From NCBI GenBank assembly GCA_033239525.1, contig BSYO01000038.1, positions 11,969,041-12,033,040 of the forward strand: 64,000 bases of DNA. The letters are read 5' to 3'. This document shows, piece by piece, positions 1-11,949 of this stretch. This DNA is from Nepenthes gracilis (Eukaryota > Streptophyta > Magnoliopsida > Caryophyllales > Nepenthaceae). Position 1 is the first letter of the stretch; every line of letters starts with the position of its first letter. Under the pieces are notes generated by a model that did no database searches, had not been told where the DNA came from, and saw nothing but the letters and a program-made list of their open reading frames with translations. The position numbers and the translations under genes were made by a program.

Positions 1-961
1 CCTGCTAGTCCCTACATGTCTTGCCGAAAATTACTCTTGGCACCTCTAAAAAGTGGATCATCAGACTAAAGTTGATTAGGCGCCCTTGTATTGCCAAGTT
101 GGTACTATAAAGGTCATATCACTCTTCTAAGCCTCAGATGCTGAGCCAATTCTTTGGTATCAAAATGATATAATGACACTTACTAGGTTTCCTATAATAC
201 AAGACTTTCATGCCTTGGAAAAGGATTTGAATACTCAGATGAAAAAGCACCTTTATGCTAAAGAAATATTGACATCATTTGTACTTACAGCTAATCCTCA
301 CTAATCTTGAAAACTATGTTACCTATCTTGAGAATCATGTTGAAGCTGTCTTAATATGAAATGTAAAAGAACATAATATTATAATAACTCTCACCTCTTG
401 ACTAAGTTTCACATACCACTAAACTCCTTTATCGTTGCCTCTATTAGAAGTATTATTGTGCGGGTCCAAAGATTCAGCAAACTATTCATTCTTTTTTATT
501 TAATTATAAACCAATATTTATTTAAGTATCAGAGCTATTTCTTCCTTAAAATCACTCAAGCCCTTTGCTTTGTGTGTGTGTGTGTTACGTAGAACCTATG
601 TCAACCTACTCAGATCAAGTCCCATTTTTGGTCACTTCTCCTTTAAGTTAAATCTCGATTTAGATACACATTATAAGAAATCTTTTAATTATTATTTGAA
701 ATTATTGATAACATATTATTTTATCTATTTATTTATATTGGCGAAGTTACACAAAAATTGGTATAAATAGACGTGACATTACTCCAAAGTATTCTAAAGG
801 TGGCCAAAATGTCCCCAAAATATTTCTAATAACCACAATGTGTATATTTAAGGTATAAAGGATTAATATATTGCTATATATGTCATCATGTAAAGTAGCA
901 TCGTGTGATATTGTGAAATAATAATATTCTAATGAGTATGACGCACCAATATAAAATACAG
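1..961. other. Left edge; no gene recognised, probably intron 1 or upstream of the ALDH gene
   Basis: No exon that would supply the missing N-terminus of the aldehyde dehydrogenase (about 35 residues) was found here. The stretch is AT-rich. It contains a short GT run near 570-585 and, at 1-300, less AT-rich sequence that looks like degraded repeat but belongs to no family I recognise. It ends in a plausible acceptor, with AG at 960-961, that opens the first visible ALDH exon. Confidence 0.5.
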
Positions 962-3900
962 GGAAAACATTTGAGACGATTGACCCACGAAACGGGCAAG
1001 TGATAGCAAGGTTGGCAGAAGGTGATAAAGATGATGTTGACTTGGCCGTGGAGGCTGCCCGTGAAGCGTTTGACCATGGACCTTGGCCTCGCATGTCTGG
1101 ACAAGTGAGTACGCTTCCTTCTTTCGTTTTTATAAAATTAGTTAATTATTATTATTTTTATCTAGATAATAATAATTACTCTAAATTAACACTTTTGATT
1201 AAAAATAAAATATAAACTCTACTGATTTCATTGAGGAAAAAAAAATCATGGATCCGCCTCTTATCCAAACTATATAAGTAAACTTGTACACTTAGAAACC
1301 GAGATTCTACATAAATGGACCATGTAGGTCTACATGCATGGTAACAAGAACCAGACTGTGATAATAAAACCAATCGTGGTGTCCTAAATCTCTCTGATCA
1401 ACTTGTTAAGCTTATGATATGCAATAATCAGTAAGAAACATTAGGGTCAGTCATTGTATAACTGTCACAATTCCACTTGATTCCCAGCAGGTCTCCGGTT
1501 AATCTAATTAATCAGCCAGCTCAAATGCATTCTGCTAATGGCTAATTAATTTGCATATGTATTCATGTATTTATGTGCGTGGTAACTAATCAGGAAAGGG
1601 CGAAGATAATGATGAAATACGCAGACCTAGTGGAGGAAAATGCAGAAGAAGTAGCAGCGTTGGACGCCTTGGACGCCGGGAAGCTGTTTGCTTTGGTGAA
1701 GGCCGGGGACATTCCTGGATCAGTGGCGCAACTGCGTTACTATGCGGGAGCTGCGGATAAGATCCACGGTGAGGTGCTGAAGACGTCGCAGGGTTTTCAG
1801 GGCTACACGCTGCGTGAGCCAGTGGGAGTAGTTGGCCACATCATCCCTTGGAACTTTCCCTCTACGTTGTTCTTCTTGAAGGTTGCACCGGCGTTGGCGG
1901 CTGGCTGCACCATGGTGGTCAAGCCGGCCGAGCAGACCCCTCTCTCCGCTCTCTACTATGCTCACCTCGCCAAGATGGTAACGTCCATCGCCTACATACA
2001 TGTTTCTCAAAATAGGAGTCTTCGGGGATAACATATCATGCTTTTTTTTTTTTTCTTTTTCAATCTTAATCATTTATTTAAACAATGGTTGATCCAAAAA
2101 ATCAATTATTTTTAAACACATTGAAATGAGTGATTTTGTTTGATTTTTCAATTTTTATTAAAAATTGATAAATTTCTAACCATCCTAATCTTGATAACAA
2201 CACAATCAAATTGTAGGGATATCATAATGCTTGCTTGTATGCCTAGACAACAACCCAATCTGCTCGTAGCATCTCTTTTTAATTTTTGTGGACTAAAAAA
2301 ACTCAATTTTAATTATTTATTTTCTGAATAATGTATTGATTCAAAATTTTTTTAAAAAATTATATTAGAGAAATAGATTTTAGAAATTTGTTCTAAGAAA
2401 TAATAAATGGATATATTATTAGCCATTATATATGATCCAAAAAAGTACTCAAAGATGACACATAAAATGAAAAAGACTAGGGCCCACGATGGAAAATTAT
2501 TTGACGCTTCTTCTGAAGCCATATGATAGATATGGTGCGATTGGGGATCCAGCTTTGTTTTGGGATAAGTACGATCCTATGTATCTAAATTTAACTATTA
2601 AATTAAAATTTAAAAATAAAAATTATTAAGTATAATTATGTTTTAAAAAATTTGTAATAATATAACCTCCATTAAATATTAAATCTAACATATAAAAATA
2701 TTTTTATAAAAAAATCTGTCATTAAATCCTTTCAATTTAACAGTCGAAATGAGATATTTCTTTTAAGGAAAAACATGATCTCCTAATCCAATATATGGCT
2801 GCCCCTAAAATGCCTAAAAATTTCTCAAATTATAAATGTACTTTGAAGTCATGATATTGCATTATATTGTTCCAATTTACAATATTGGTCTTGCATATGT
2901 TCTTCCTCTTACTGATTTTGTTTCTCTCTCTCTCTTGTTTGATGTATGGGCTGTCATTAGGCTGGCATCCCTGATGGAGTGATCAATGTCGTAACTGGAT
3001 TTGGACCAACTGCCGGTGCTGCTGTGGCCTCTCATATGCAAATTGATAAAGTAAACGCATCTTTCACTTCAATCTATATCTTCCCTAAAAAAATAGGTTC
3101 TTGCAAATATCAGTTTAAACTACAAAAATTGATGCAATCCAATTAAATTTACTTGTTTCAAAAATCGCAGGTGAGTTTCACAGGATCTACAGAAGTAGGA
3201 CGTTCAATATTAAAAGCAGCAGCAGAAAGTAATTTAAAACATGTTTCGCTTGAACTAGGAGGAAAATCCCCTCTCATCATTTTTGATGATGCCGATGTTG
3301 ACGTGGCTGCTCCACTTGCTCTAACCGGCATCCTCTTTAACAAGGCAATCATATTAAATTTCATCTACTATTTAAAAATTTAAATTTATATTACATTTAC
3401 TAAATTTTAACAAAACTACGTGCTATAATTATATCTAATTTTAACCATGTCATGCCTATTGTAAATACATACATAGAGATTAATTCTACATTAGAATAGT
3501 TATATCCTAAGATTGTTTATTTACATTATATTATTATATTTGCTGTGAATAAATCTCAATAGATACAATGGGAAAGAAATCAATGTGTAGTTGGAATCAA
3601 TGTTGTTGGCTTTGCTATTTCAGGGTGAAATTTGCGTGGCGAGTTCTCGTGTCCTTGTTCAGGAAGGGATTTATGATGAACTTGTGAAGAAGCTGATAGA
3701 ATTGGCCAAATCATGGGTGGTTGGGGATCCATTTGATCCTAAAGCACAACAAGGACCGCAGGTGATTCATTCGCACCTAATTAAATTACCGATTCAATCC
3801 CCAATTTCTTGACATGGGTTACAAGGATTGAAAATCTCATTCTCTCCCTTCCTATTCCTCTTATTTGCTCTCATATTCGATTTGCCAATATTGAAATGAA

Positions 3901-4992
3901 AAAAAAAAATAAAACAACACCAAGCTTCACTTAATTTAGTAGGAGTCTAACACGGGTCTCTAGTTTTATTTTCATTAAATAAACACATCCTATGATTAAT
4001 AATTTTTTAGTTCATATATATAAATATGATGCGTTGATTTTATGGCTTGATCCTATGTATATAGGTCGACAAGAATCAATTTGAGAAGGTTCTTTCTTAC
4101 ATTGAGCACGGCAAGCGAGAAGGAGCTACTCTGTTAGCCGGTGGCAAGTCACTAGGAAAAAAAGGCTACTACATCGAACCAACTATATTTGCGGATGTCA
4201 CGGTAAGTCAACAACTTATCAGTTGCTGGTACTCTATCCTACCCTGCTACCTCTCACGTCATTGGCACCGTCCTAGTAAAATATTGCTGGACTGCCACTT
4301 TCATCACGATTAGTTGAAAATATCGGCATGACCCTAACGCTAGAAAGACACATTAGCAGCTTTCAATTACAGTGAAATAAGCACACCACGTTCAGAGGCC
4401 TACAGTGAGCCTTAGATAGGATCCATCTTCTTTTTCCATCATACAACGTGTGTGTGTATGTAAATATATTAGAACAGTAGCGGCTCGCTAATTTGATTTC
4501 TGTCACAGGACAACATGCTAATAGCGAAGGACGAGATCTTTGGGCCTGTCTTGTCATTGATGAAGTTCAAGTGAGTACTCGACCGATCTATTATTTCTCA
4601 CTACTGCATGCAAACCAGCAGGCAGAGAGAGATCGTTAGTGATACGGTTTCGATTAACGTGATCAGTAAATGTTGAAATGGTATTATGCATATATGATTG
4701 GGAAACGCATGCTTGCAGGACGATCGATGAGGCCATAGCTAGGGCAAATTGCACGAGATACGGGCTAGCAGCGGGCGTACTCACCAAAGACATCAACACC
4801 GCTAACACGATGTCGAGATCCATACGCGCCGGCACCGTCTGGATTAACTGTTACTTCGCCTTCGAGTTGGACGCTCCCTTCGGAGGATACAAAATGAGTG
4901 GCTTCGGCAAAGATTCTGGAATGGAAGGCCTCTACAAGTACACCCAGCTCAAGACTGTTATTACTCCTATCTTCAATTCTCCCTGGCATTAA
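962..4992 (+). CDS. ALDH2C4-like: Aldehyde dehydrogenase family 2 (ALDH2C4/REF1-like), 5'-partial in window
   Basis: NAD(P)-dependent oxidation of aldehydes to acids. Plant class 2C enzymes are cytosolic and act on sinapaldehyde and coniferaldehyde. Visible exons are 962-1104, 1594-1977, 2961-3050, 3171-3344, 3624-3761, 4065-4202, 4509-4570 and 4719-4992. They join in frame into about 466 residues ending in TAA, against a usual length near 500, so only the first exon (about 35 aa) is missing. Motifs seen: IIPWNFPS with the oxyanion Asn, FTGSTEVG of the cofactor fold, LELGGKSP with the general-base Glu, GEICVASSR with the nucleophile Cys, and the C-terminal [11 protein letters not shown] block. 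The tail FNSPWH resembles class 2C. All introns are GT-AG except intron 4, which has a GC donor. No stop or frameshift was seen, so the gene looks intact. Whether the first exon lies upstream or was lost cannot be told here, so the compartment is uncertain. Confidence 0.93.
3345..3623 (+). other. GC-AG intron of the ALDH gene
   Basis: Family continuity requires ...GILFNK joined to GEICVASS.... The base after the Lys codon AAG at 3342-3344 is GC (gcaatc), not GT. No usable GT lies near enough to keep the frame. The acceptor is a normal TTTCAG ending at 3623. GC donors are a known minority class and favour an AG just before the cut, which is present here. Confidence 0.75.
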
Positions 4993-5455
4993 TAATAATA
5001 ATAATAATAAATTATTAAATAATCTGAGACGTTGCTTTGGGATTTTATTATTTACAAAGCTGTGTACAGATGTGAACGTAGTGATGTTTTTTTTTCCCTT
5101 GGGAACGCCTAGGCAAATTGCCACTATTTTCTAGTGGCAATGGCAACTATGTCCTAACATACACTTGCGGAAAAAAAAAATTGTTGTTCTATTATTCTAC
5201 ATTAATAAAATATATCAATTATAAAATTATGATTTTACCATACTTCCCTTTTTGCAATTACGTCTGCAAAAGTTAGTTCTTATATGTCAATATTAATTAA
5301 GAGGGACTTCATAGATTAAGCTATTTATTCTTTTAATATTAATTTTTATTTTTAAATGAATGATTATGATTAAATTATTTTAAAATTATTAATTTTAATT
5401 AATTTTTTAACTTTTTAAAGAATTATTTATGAAAAAGCACTTTAGTCTTTCTGTG
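4993..5455. other. 3' flank of the ALDH gene, no other feature
   Basis: It begins with an (AAT)n run just after the stop codon and continues as AT-rich sequence. It presumably contains the 3' UTR and polyadenylation signal (AATAAA-like runs near 5205). Nothing else was recognised. Confidence 0.5.
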
Positions 5456-6460
5456 TGTTCACCCCGTTAAATATATAGCGGAAGCAACAATAAATATTAA
5501 ATTAATTAAATTAAATATCCGATACACATATCGGATATTTAACTCTAGATGTATACGGATCTAATAAGCATGCACAACATTAACAACAATAAGCAATAAT
5601 AATAAAGACGCGATTTTTGGTGACGAAGTAAAACTCGATACCGCGGTATCGAAAAACACTCCGAGCTTCAACGGTAGGGGAAGCAATACACTATGAAAAT
5701 CAACTTATAGCCGGGTGGTAACGCCTTAACCTAGTGACTTACTCCCGACACGTGATCCCTACCAAGGAACTCCTCGATTTTGCACCAGAATGTAACCGAA
5801 CTCCTTCCGGTCTTCACGTCAATCTTCCTCGAACCACTTGAATTGCCAATCACGAACGCAGTCTCCCTTCACGAACCAAAGTCTTCAACAATGGTAGAAG
5901 ACAAACTTTCAATGGCTAAAGAAGGTGGGTGAGAAAACTATTTAGAACTTGTAGAGCAATATTGTAGAGATTAGTTTTCTCAAGAGAAGAAACAATGATC
6001 TTGAAGCATGAGAGGGTTTTCTTCTCAAAGAGGCACGCACATCAAGTCTGCAGAATTCTTAGGGTTCAAAAATATAAGTCCCATATTTATATTGGAGCAA
6101 AAAATACGTTTAAAAAATCTGCCCGTTGGGCCGCCGCTCGAGCGAGGCTCGGCGGCGGCGAGCGGCCGTAGGGTTCAGCGAAACCTGCAGGCGCTCGCTG
6201 GCGCGGGCGATCGTGAGCGGCCCCATTCGAGGATTTCAGCTCAAGCGGCCATCGAGCGGGAAACGAGCGGGGAGGTTCGGGTTTTAGGCTCGAGCCGCTA
6301 GCGGGCACAAGGCGAGCGGGCGGCCTTTGGAAGGGCCCGAGTGCGTGGAGGGCGGACCGAATGAATTTTAATGAATTTTAAACCGACAACCCACAACCCG
6401 ACATCAATAAAATAATACATATGGTCACGAAATATGCCAATAAGACAAATATCTCTAACA
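5456..6460 (-). mobile_element. LTR of a recurrent retrotransposon family, copy A (reverse orientation)
   Basis: Read on the - strand it starts TGTTAGAGA at 6460 and ends near GGTGAACA at 5456, so the ends are TGTT/AACA. It matches the + strand copy at 20874-22515 over its whole length: the AT-rich start, a very GC-rich block (6120-6360, many GCTCG/CGAGC words), a TATA-like box, then a long U5-like part. The same block order on opposite strands at two loci shows a dispersed LTR. No internal retroviral-type domain lies on either side, and I see no clear 5-bp duplication, so it may be an old solo LTR. The superfamily is not determined. Confidence 0.7.
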
Positions 6461-8455
6461 ATTTAAATCACAATCATTCATAATTAAATAATTAAAATAT
6501 AGAGAACAAAGCCCCCTATTTCTATAAGAGATAGAACTTTTCCGAATCTATAGCAATATCTATACTAGGATTATGGTTAACAAGATATATATAACTATCA
6601 AAGGAGACATAATATGTTAAAATCTTTCCTCCTATCTCTTGTCAACAGCATCATTTGTAATTATCATAAGGCATTTTCATTTTAAATACTATGTATCATC
6701 GCTATTTTTTTTTCTTTTTTTTTTCTTGTGAGAAAATGATATCAAATATTTTACATTATAAGTGGTGGACAAAGCATTAACTGGGTTAGATATCTTCGTA
6801 ATAAATTTTTGATAATTTGTTTTCACTTGTTTTTAATTGCTATGACCTTTTCACCTTAGAATTGATGTGTAGTGGATGGTTCCACATCATGATGTTGAGA
6901 ACAAAGCCAAAAAACCTTATGAACCGTTTGGCCCCACACTAATACGATGCCTACCACAATAATATTCTTTTGTAGGCCGCGTTATAGCTCAGTTAAAAGT
7001 TAGCCACATTAAAAATAAATTTTGATATTTAAAAAATTATTTTTACCTAATTAGATATTATATAATTGATATCAATAGACTAATCACATTAAATACGATG
7101 GCTCAAATCTTTAGATATAACAAGCGCTTAATTTCCTAGGCATTTGGTGAATGACGTTTTGGACTCATTCATGAAAGTTGGAACACTTCAAAGAGAACGA
7201 GACAAATAATTATTAAGAAAACATTTGTTACAAAAACTCAATTAGAAAATTATTATTAGTATGTTTATCAAAAAACTTACTTGTCAAAGCATATGACTTA
7301 TTCAGCTCTAATTGGCTCACTACAATCCTCACATATGGCTCTTCTGGGCATATAACCAATCCACTTGCAACGGTCAATCTGCTACCCTTATGAGGTCCAC
7401 ACATCTTACATCTTCACAACACCAAAGCTTAAGAGGTGCTCATGTTTCCCAAAAAACTCATAAGCATGACACTAGTAAAAGTTGTGTGAGGGACGCGTGA
7501 AAAGCAACCAAGCATCCCTTACGAAGGCTGATGAATGCAGACCAACAAATCAAATGAAATTATAAATAATAGATTATTCGATAAATATAATGGATACTAG
7601 TGTTAAGAAAGCTCCACAACCACAATTAAGCATTAACAAAATTATACGACAATTTCATGAAATAAATTTGTCCAAGCATGACCAAAAAATTAACACGTAA
7701 TTTTAATGATAGAAAAAAAAATATAACACAATAAAAACATTGGGCTATTCAAAAGCCACATTCATTGAATTTCAACAATAAGAAAAAATTCAATTTACAA
7801 TCAATATTAATAATATATTGGATTATTTGACCGATTAACTCCTATAGTTAAGTCCATATAAAAGAGTCGACTTTGAATTAACCTAGATTCCCTTGTGCAC
7901 ATTATAGTTGGACCTTTCACTCTACCCTTGTGCTCAAACATTTCTAAGTACAAGATGGAACATTTCCAACTACAACATGGAATATTTTATTTTATCAGTG
8001 TTTTATGGTGTGATGTGAAATATTTGAGATTCTGAATCTTACCCAGATTGAACATAATTTTTATGTACATATTAATAATAACATACAAAAATATTAATAT
8101 AAGACTGAATAAGAAGATAGATTGCCAAAAGTAAAACCAAAAAATATAGAAACATTTTCATTTGAGCGTTTTAGGGTTCTAAAAATACATAGACATAGGA
8201 GTTCAAACACTATAGATAAGCGGGTGTTTATCTTTGATTTTAATACATATTTTTGAAGAAAAAAATACAATTTGTAGAGTATTTAGAGGTACTTTAAATA
8301 AACTTAGAATTATCAATCATTAAGTATTTATAGAATAACTTATGAAAAACTTCAATTAACTTGTTAGAATGCTTTGTGATGAATATCTGATTTATAATTT
8401 CTTTAGCAACCATTTCAAAAGTTACACCAAACTTGGTCTAAGGTGTTATTTGGTT
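6461..8455. other. AT-rich intergenic sequence, no gene
   Basis: No coding signal was found. On the - strand, 6461-6660 resembles the decayed end of a Copia-type LTR (a run about short repeated GAGATAG-like words before the copy A LTR), but this is a weak impression. The rest, to 8455, is unremarkable low-GC sequence. Confidence 0.4.
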
Positions 8456-8460
8456 GAATG
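8456..8460. repeat. Target-site duplication GAATG (left)
   Basis: GAATG precedes the TGATGC terminus of the solo LTR. The identical GAATG is found at 9662-9666, directly after the GCATCA terminus. Confidence 0.9.
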
Positions 8461-9661
8461 TGATGCGTACACCATAATATGGGCTGGCCCACGGTCAAAA
8501 AGGGTCCAAATGGCCTACTGGATGATCAACTCAAATAATGGCCCAATAGGAAACGAATGCCCAAATCCTGAAAGGCCCAAGACGGTTAACGGGAGTATTG
8601 ACCGTCCAAACTTCAGCAAGCGGCTAACTCGCGTGCAGACGATCAACTTGAGCGTTGACCGGATGCATTGTAGCGGCAGGCCCAAAAAGGCTTCAAACTT
8701 GCTATAATTCAGGCCCAAACTAGCAGGCGAATACGTGTATGAAAAGTAACGGTCTTCTCATGGTCATGTGTCGATCCTAAAAGCTGATCTTCTCTAAAAA
8801 GGGCGGCAATGATCTCAACACCAACAAAACGGTTACAAAAGTATGAGACAGTCTGAAAATCTATTGCACTGTACAGCAGAAAGAGAATTCATCAAATCAC
8901 GACTGTCAGGCCCACCAACTCTGAGGAGGTCGCCACTATCAATCCAAGAGAAGCACGCCACCTTAAACAGAGGAAAAGCCTCTCCTGCTATCCATAAAAA
9001 GCTGGAAGGCTTCGTTCTAGAAGGGGGCTCTTACATCCTTTCATATGCTCTCAGACGCTCTCTTGCATGCATTCTCAGATACCCATTAACATACACACAA
9101 GCTCACAAACGAACACAAAAAAGCTCACTGAGAAATAGAAGCTATCTTGCCCGTTCTGTAACTTATCTTCCTGAGAACACATAGAACCAGCTTCCTGTAA
9201 AGACTTCCTACAGTCTCACCCACACAAACTCTTACAGAGCTTGAACAAAGGCTCCTCTCATCTCTCTCTCTACATAAACGTTCATCCTCCAATCCCACTA
9301 GAGGCCTCCGGATTCCTGGTGACCTATTTGACCTTCTGAGAATCATTCCTTAAAGCTTCACGCTTTCGGGACGTCGCTTCCTTACGCTCTCTGTGAGCAG
9401 GAAGTAAGAACTTACATTTTCAACAAGCCAATACTCCAAACCATCCTACTCTCTCTCTTTTGATTTCCAGTTTACCTTCCTCGCTTAGAAGGTTTTACTA
9501 ACTTGAGTGTCAGAGTATTTTCGGTAGGACAACCTCTCGCCGACACGCTGACCTCTTGTTTATTTTTAGTAGTGTGCAGGATTCAAACTCAGCGAATAGA
9601 GTCAGGTCAAATAATCCAGAAGAATCCGAATCTATTCAAAGTCAAATCTAGGTATGCATCA
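8461..9661 (+). mobile_element. Solo LTR, probably Tat/Retand-type Ty3-gypsy
   Basis: 1201 bp bounded by a perfect 6-bp inverted terminus (TGATGC...GCATCA) and flanked by an exact 5-bp duplication, GAATG. There is no internal region, so this is a solo LTR formed by recombination between two LTRs. The U5-like part contains ACTTGAGTGTCAGAG near 9502, close to the ACTTGAGCGTCGGAG sequence I associate with Tat-lineage LTRs; that assignment is from memory. The ORFs in it (112 and 113 codons) match no family and are not claimed as genes. Confidence 0.87.
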
Positions 9662-9666
9662 GAATG
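9662..9666. repeat. Target-site duplication GAATG (right)
   Basis: Second copy of GAATG flanking the solo LTR at 8461-9661. Removing the LTR and one copy restores a continuous host sequence. Confidence 0.9.
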
Positions 9667-10440
9667 GAATCCTAGATTCATCTCCACTAGAATCTTTATT
9701 AGCTTTTGTTTGAATTTCATAATGAAAGTAGTGACAGTGTATTTTTTTTCTGGATATAATAACGAACATTATACGTTAGAAATAAATAATATATAAATTA
9801 TTAATATTTTATTTTCGAACAACATATTTTTATTTAACACTTAAAAATGAAATTTTTGTGGAGTAAATGTGGCCTAAGTAGGTGGAATTTCATTTCTTGC
9901 TTGATTTTAGGCTGCAAACTCTCTAAATAACGTCTCCAAGCCTAAACAACCATCTGCAAACTGCCCAAAACCATGATTAATTTGTATGACCAATTTTTTT
10001 ATTTTTTATTTTATTTTGGGGATAATAAAATTTAAAGATCAAAATAATATTTTAGCATATATATATATATATATTTTGATTTGTATATTGTACTAATGAA
10101 TTTTAAATGCTAAAAAAGAAAGAATTTAAAAATTGAGCGTAGCAAAATCTAGTTTGATATTGATTGCCCTTCTCTTCTTCTCCGTTTTACGATATCTTTG
10201 TTTCTTCCGGCGCCTATAAAGAGCCATGCCTCAGAAACCCATCAATCTCGCTGCTTTCAACCTCTCAGTGCGATCTTCCGTGTTTTTTGTATCTCCCGAT
10301 TTGCAATACAACAATGTCGTCGTCATTGCTGTCGAAGAAGATAGTGCAGAACAGACTCAGGGAAACTACTTCGCCTCAGTTTCCACGAATTTGGTGTATT
10401 ATATATATATATATATTAAATTAAATATGTGAACGAATCT
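9667..10440. other. Intergenic; (AT)n at about 10056-10075 and a possible orphan exon at 10226-10392
   Basis: Mostly AT-rich, with a short AT dinucleotide run. Between about 10150 and 10392 base composition becomes gene-like: a pyrimidine-rich leader, two short open frames (starts at 10226 and 10313) and a GT at 10390 after CGAATTTG that could be a donor. No downstream exon was found before the tandem array. It could be a stranded first exon or chance. Confidence 0.3.
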
Positions 10441-11190
10441 GAGCCGTCCTATAACTGACGGTCTAGATTTGAAGTTTTATTTTTAATCTAGGCCATCCAT
10501 TTTAAATTTTTGATCCAACGGCTGATATTAAATCAGAATCATAGCTACCAGATTTCAAACGAAAGGACTGCTTAGATTTAACCTCAAAAATTAAAAAAAG
10601 GTTAAAATTGTGACCGTCCATTACGAGACACATGAACGGCCTAGATAAAACTTTTTATTTTTTAATCTAGGTCGTCCATTTTAAATTTTATATCCAACGG
10701 CTAGCATTATATCAGAATCACAGCCGTCGGATTTCAGAAAAATGAAAGGCTCAAATTTAATCTCGACATTTAAAAAAAGGTTAAAATCGTAGCCGTCCAT
10801 TACAAGACACATGGATGGCCCAAATAAATTTTCTTATTTGTTAACCTAGGCTGTCCATTTTAAATTGTTGCTCTGACAGCTCACATTATATCAGAATCAC
10901 AGCCGTCGAATTTCAGAAAAATGGATAGCTCAGATTTAACCTCAAAATTAAAAAAAAAAAGGTTAAATTTGTGGTCGTTCATTACGAGACACATGGACGG
11001 CCTAGATTAAACTTCTTATTTTTTAATCTGGGCCGTCCATTTTAAATTTTTGATCCGACAGATGGAATTATGTCAGATCACAGCCATCGAATTTCAGACA
11101 AATGGATGGCTCAGATTTAATTTCAAAATTTGAAAAAATAGGTTAAAATTGTGACCGTCCATTACGAGACACATGAACGGCCCAGATTGA
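10441..11190 (+). repeat. Tandem array of about 180-bp units, each with a hairpin
   Basis: The shared word (GGCCRTCCATTTTAAA-like) recurs at 10491, 10670, 10849 and 11031, a spacing of 179, 179 and 182 bp. A fifth, incomplete unit ends near 11190. Every unit contains ATGGACGGCC-like and GGCCGTCCAT-like arms facing each other across about 10 bases. The best is 10993-11040, with arms of about 19-20 bp. Units are diverged, so the array is not recent. The GACGGCC/CCGTCC and CCAACGGCT words resemble subterminal repeats of plant DNA transposons, and the FAR1/MULE-like relic downstream makes such a link possible. Confidence 0.85.
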
Positions 11191-11269
11191 ACAATGATGA
11201 ATATCAGCCAGCGCCTCATCTATTCTCTATCTTTCTCCCATTTTCTGAAATCCTAGCCCTCTTCTTGGC

Positions 11270-11670
11270 GTCGACTGTCTTCGCGATTTCACTCCTCCGG
11301 GCGGTAGACAACCGAAAAACCATCACCATTGCTCACCAACAACCTTTTTGTGACTAGATCTCACTTTCAGTTACCACATTTCTGTCACTTTTTCAAAACC
11401 TAGCTATCACTAGCGATGTCACCTCTCTTTACGATCTCACTCTTCCGGACGGCAAACAACCAGAGACCCGTCGCTATTGCTGACCAACAACCTTTTTGTC
11501 TCCAGATCTCACTTTCGGTTACGACATTTCTCTCACTTTCTGAAACTCTAGCTGTCATTTTCAGCATCGCCTCTCTCTACGATTTCACTCCTCTGGACGG
11601 CAAACAAATCTGTAATGTAAAAATTGTGGACTAAAAATCTCTACGATCTCACGCCTCTCTTTTTCAGCGT
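11270..11670 (+). repeat. About 149-bp tandem repeat, two and a half copies
   Basis: A gene-like block beginning CGATYTCACTCYTCCGG recurs near 11281, 11430 and 11579, with a shortened fourth start near 11645. The shared segments include ACCAACAACCTTTTTGT and the AGATCTCACTTTC words. It lies between the 180-bp array and the FAR1/MULE relic and could be duplicated untranslated leader of that element. No function is claimed. Confidence 0.7.
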
Positions 11671-11949
11671 TGTTGTATTATCCTAGCCGTGTGACTAAAA
11701 AATTGTGGATAAATTATTCATAATGTGTTGATTCTTATATATTTTAATGTAAAAATCTATTGATTAGGAATACAGAAATATTGATTCTTCATTCATATCG
11801 AATGGACTCCTTCAATTAATATGACATTTTAAAATATAGATGATGCTTAAATTTTTTAAAAATAATATGGTCAGAAAATTATTTTTTTGAGGAAAATGAC
11901 TGTAAGAAAATCTAAAAGAGATAATATAGAGATATTTTGTATATTTTCT

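Noticed and set aside
1720..2073. 117-codon - strand ORF
   Set aside because: Shadow of ALDH exon 2, which is clearly coding on the + strand.
8369..9184. ORFs of 112 and 113 codons
   Set aside because: They lie across the solo LTR and its edge. No domain was recognised, and the LTR boundaries are exact.
10441..11190. CRISPR-like array
   Set aside because: The repeats are about 180 bp long, diverged and directly adjoining, with no spacers; the genome is a plant's.
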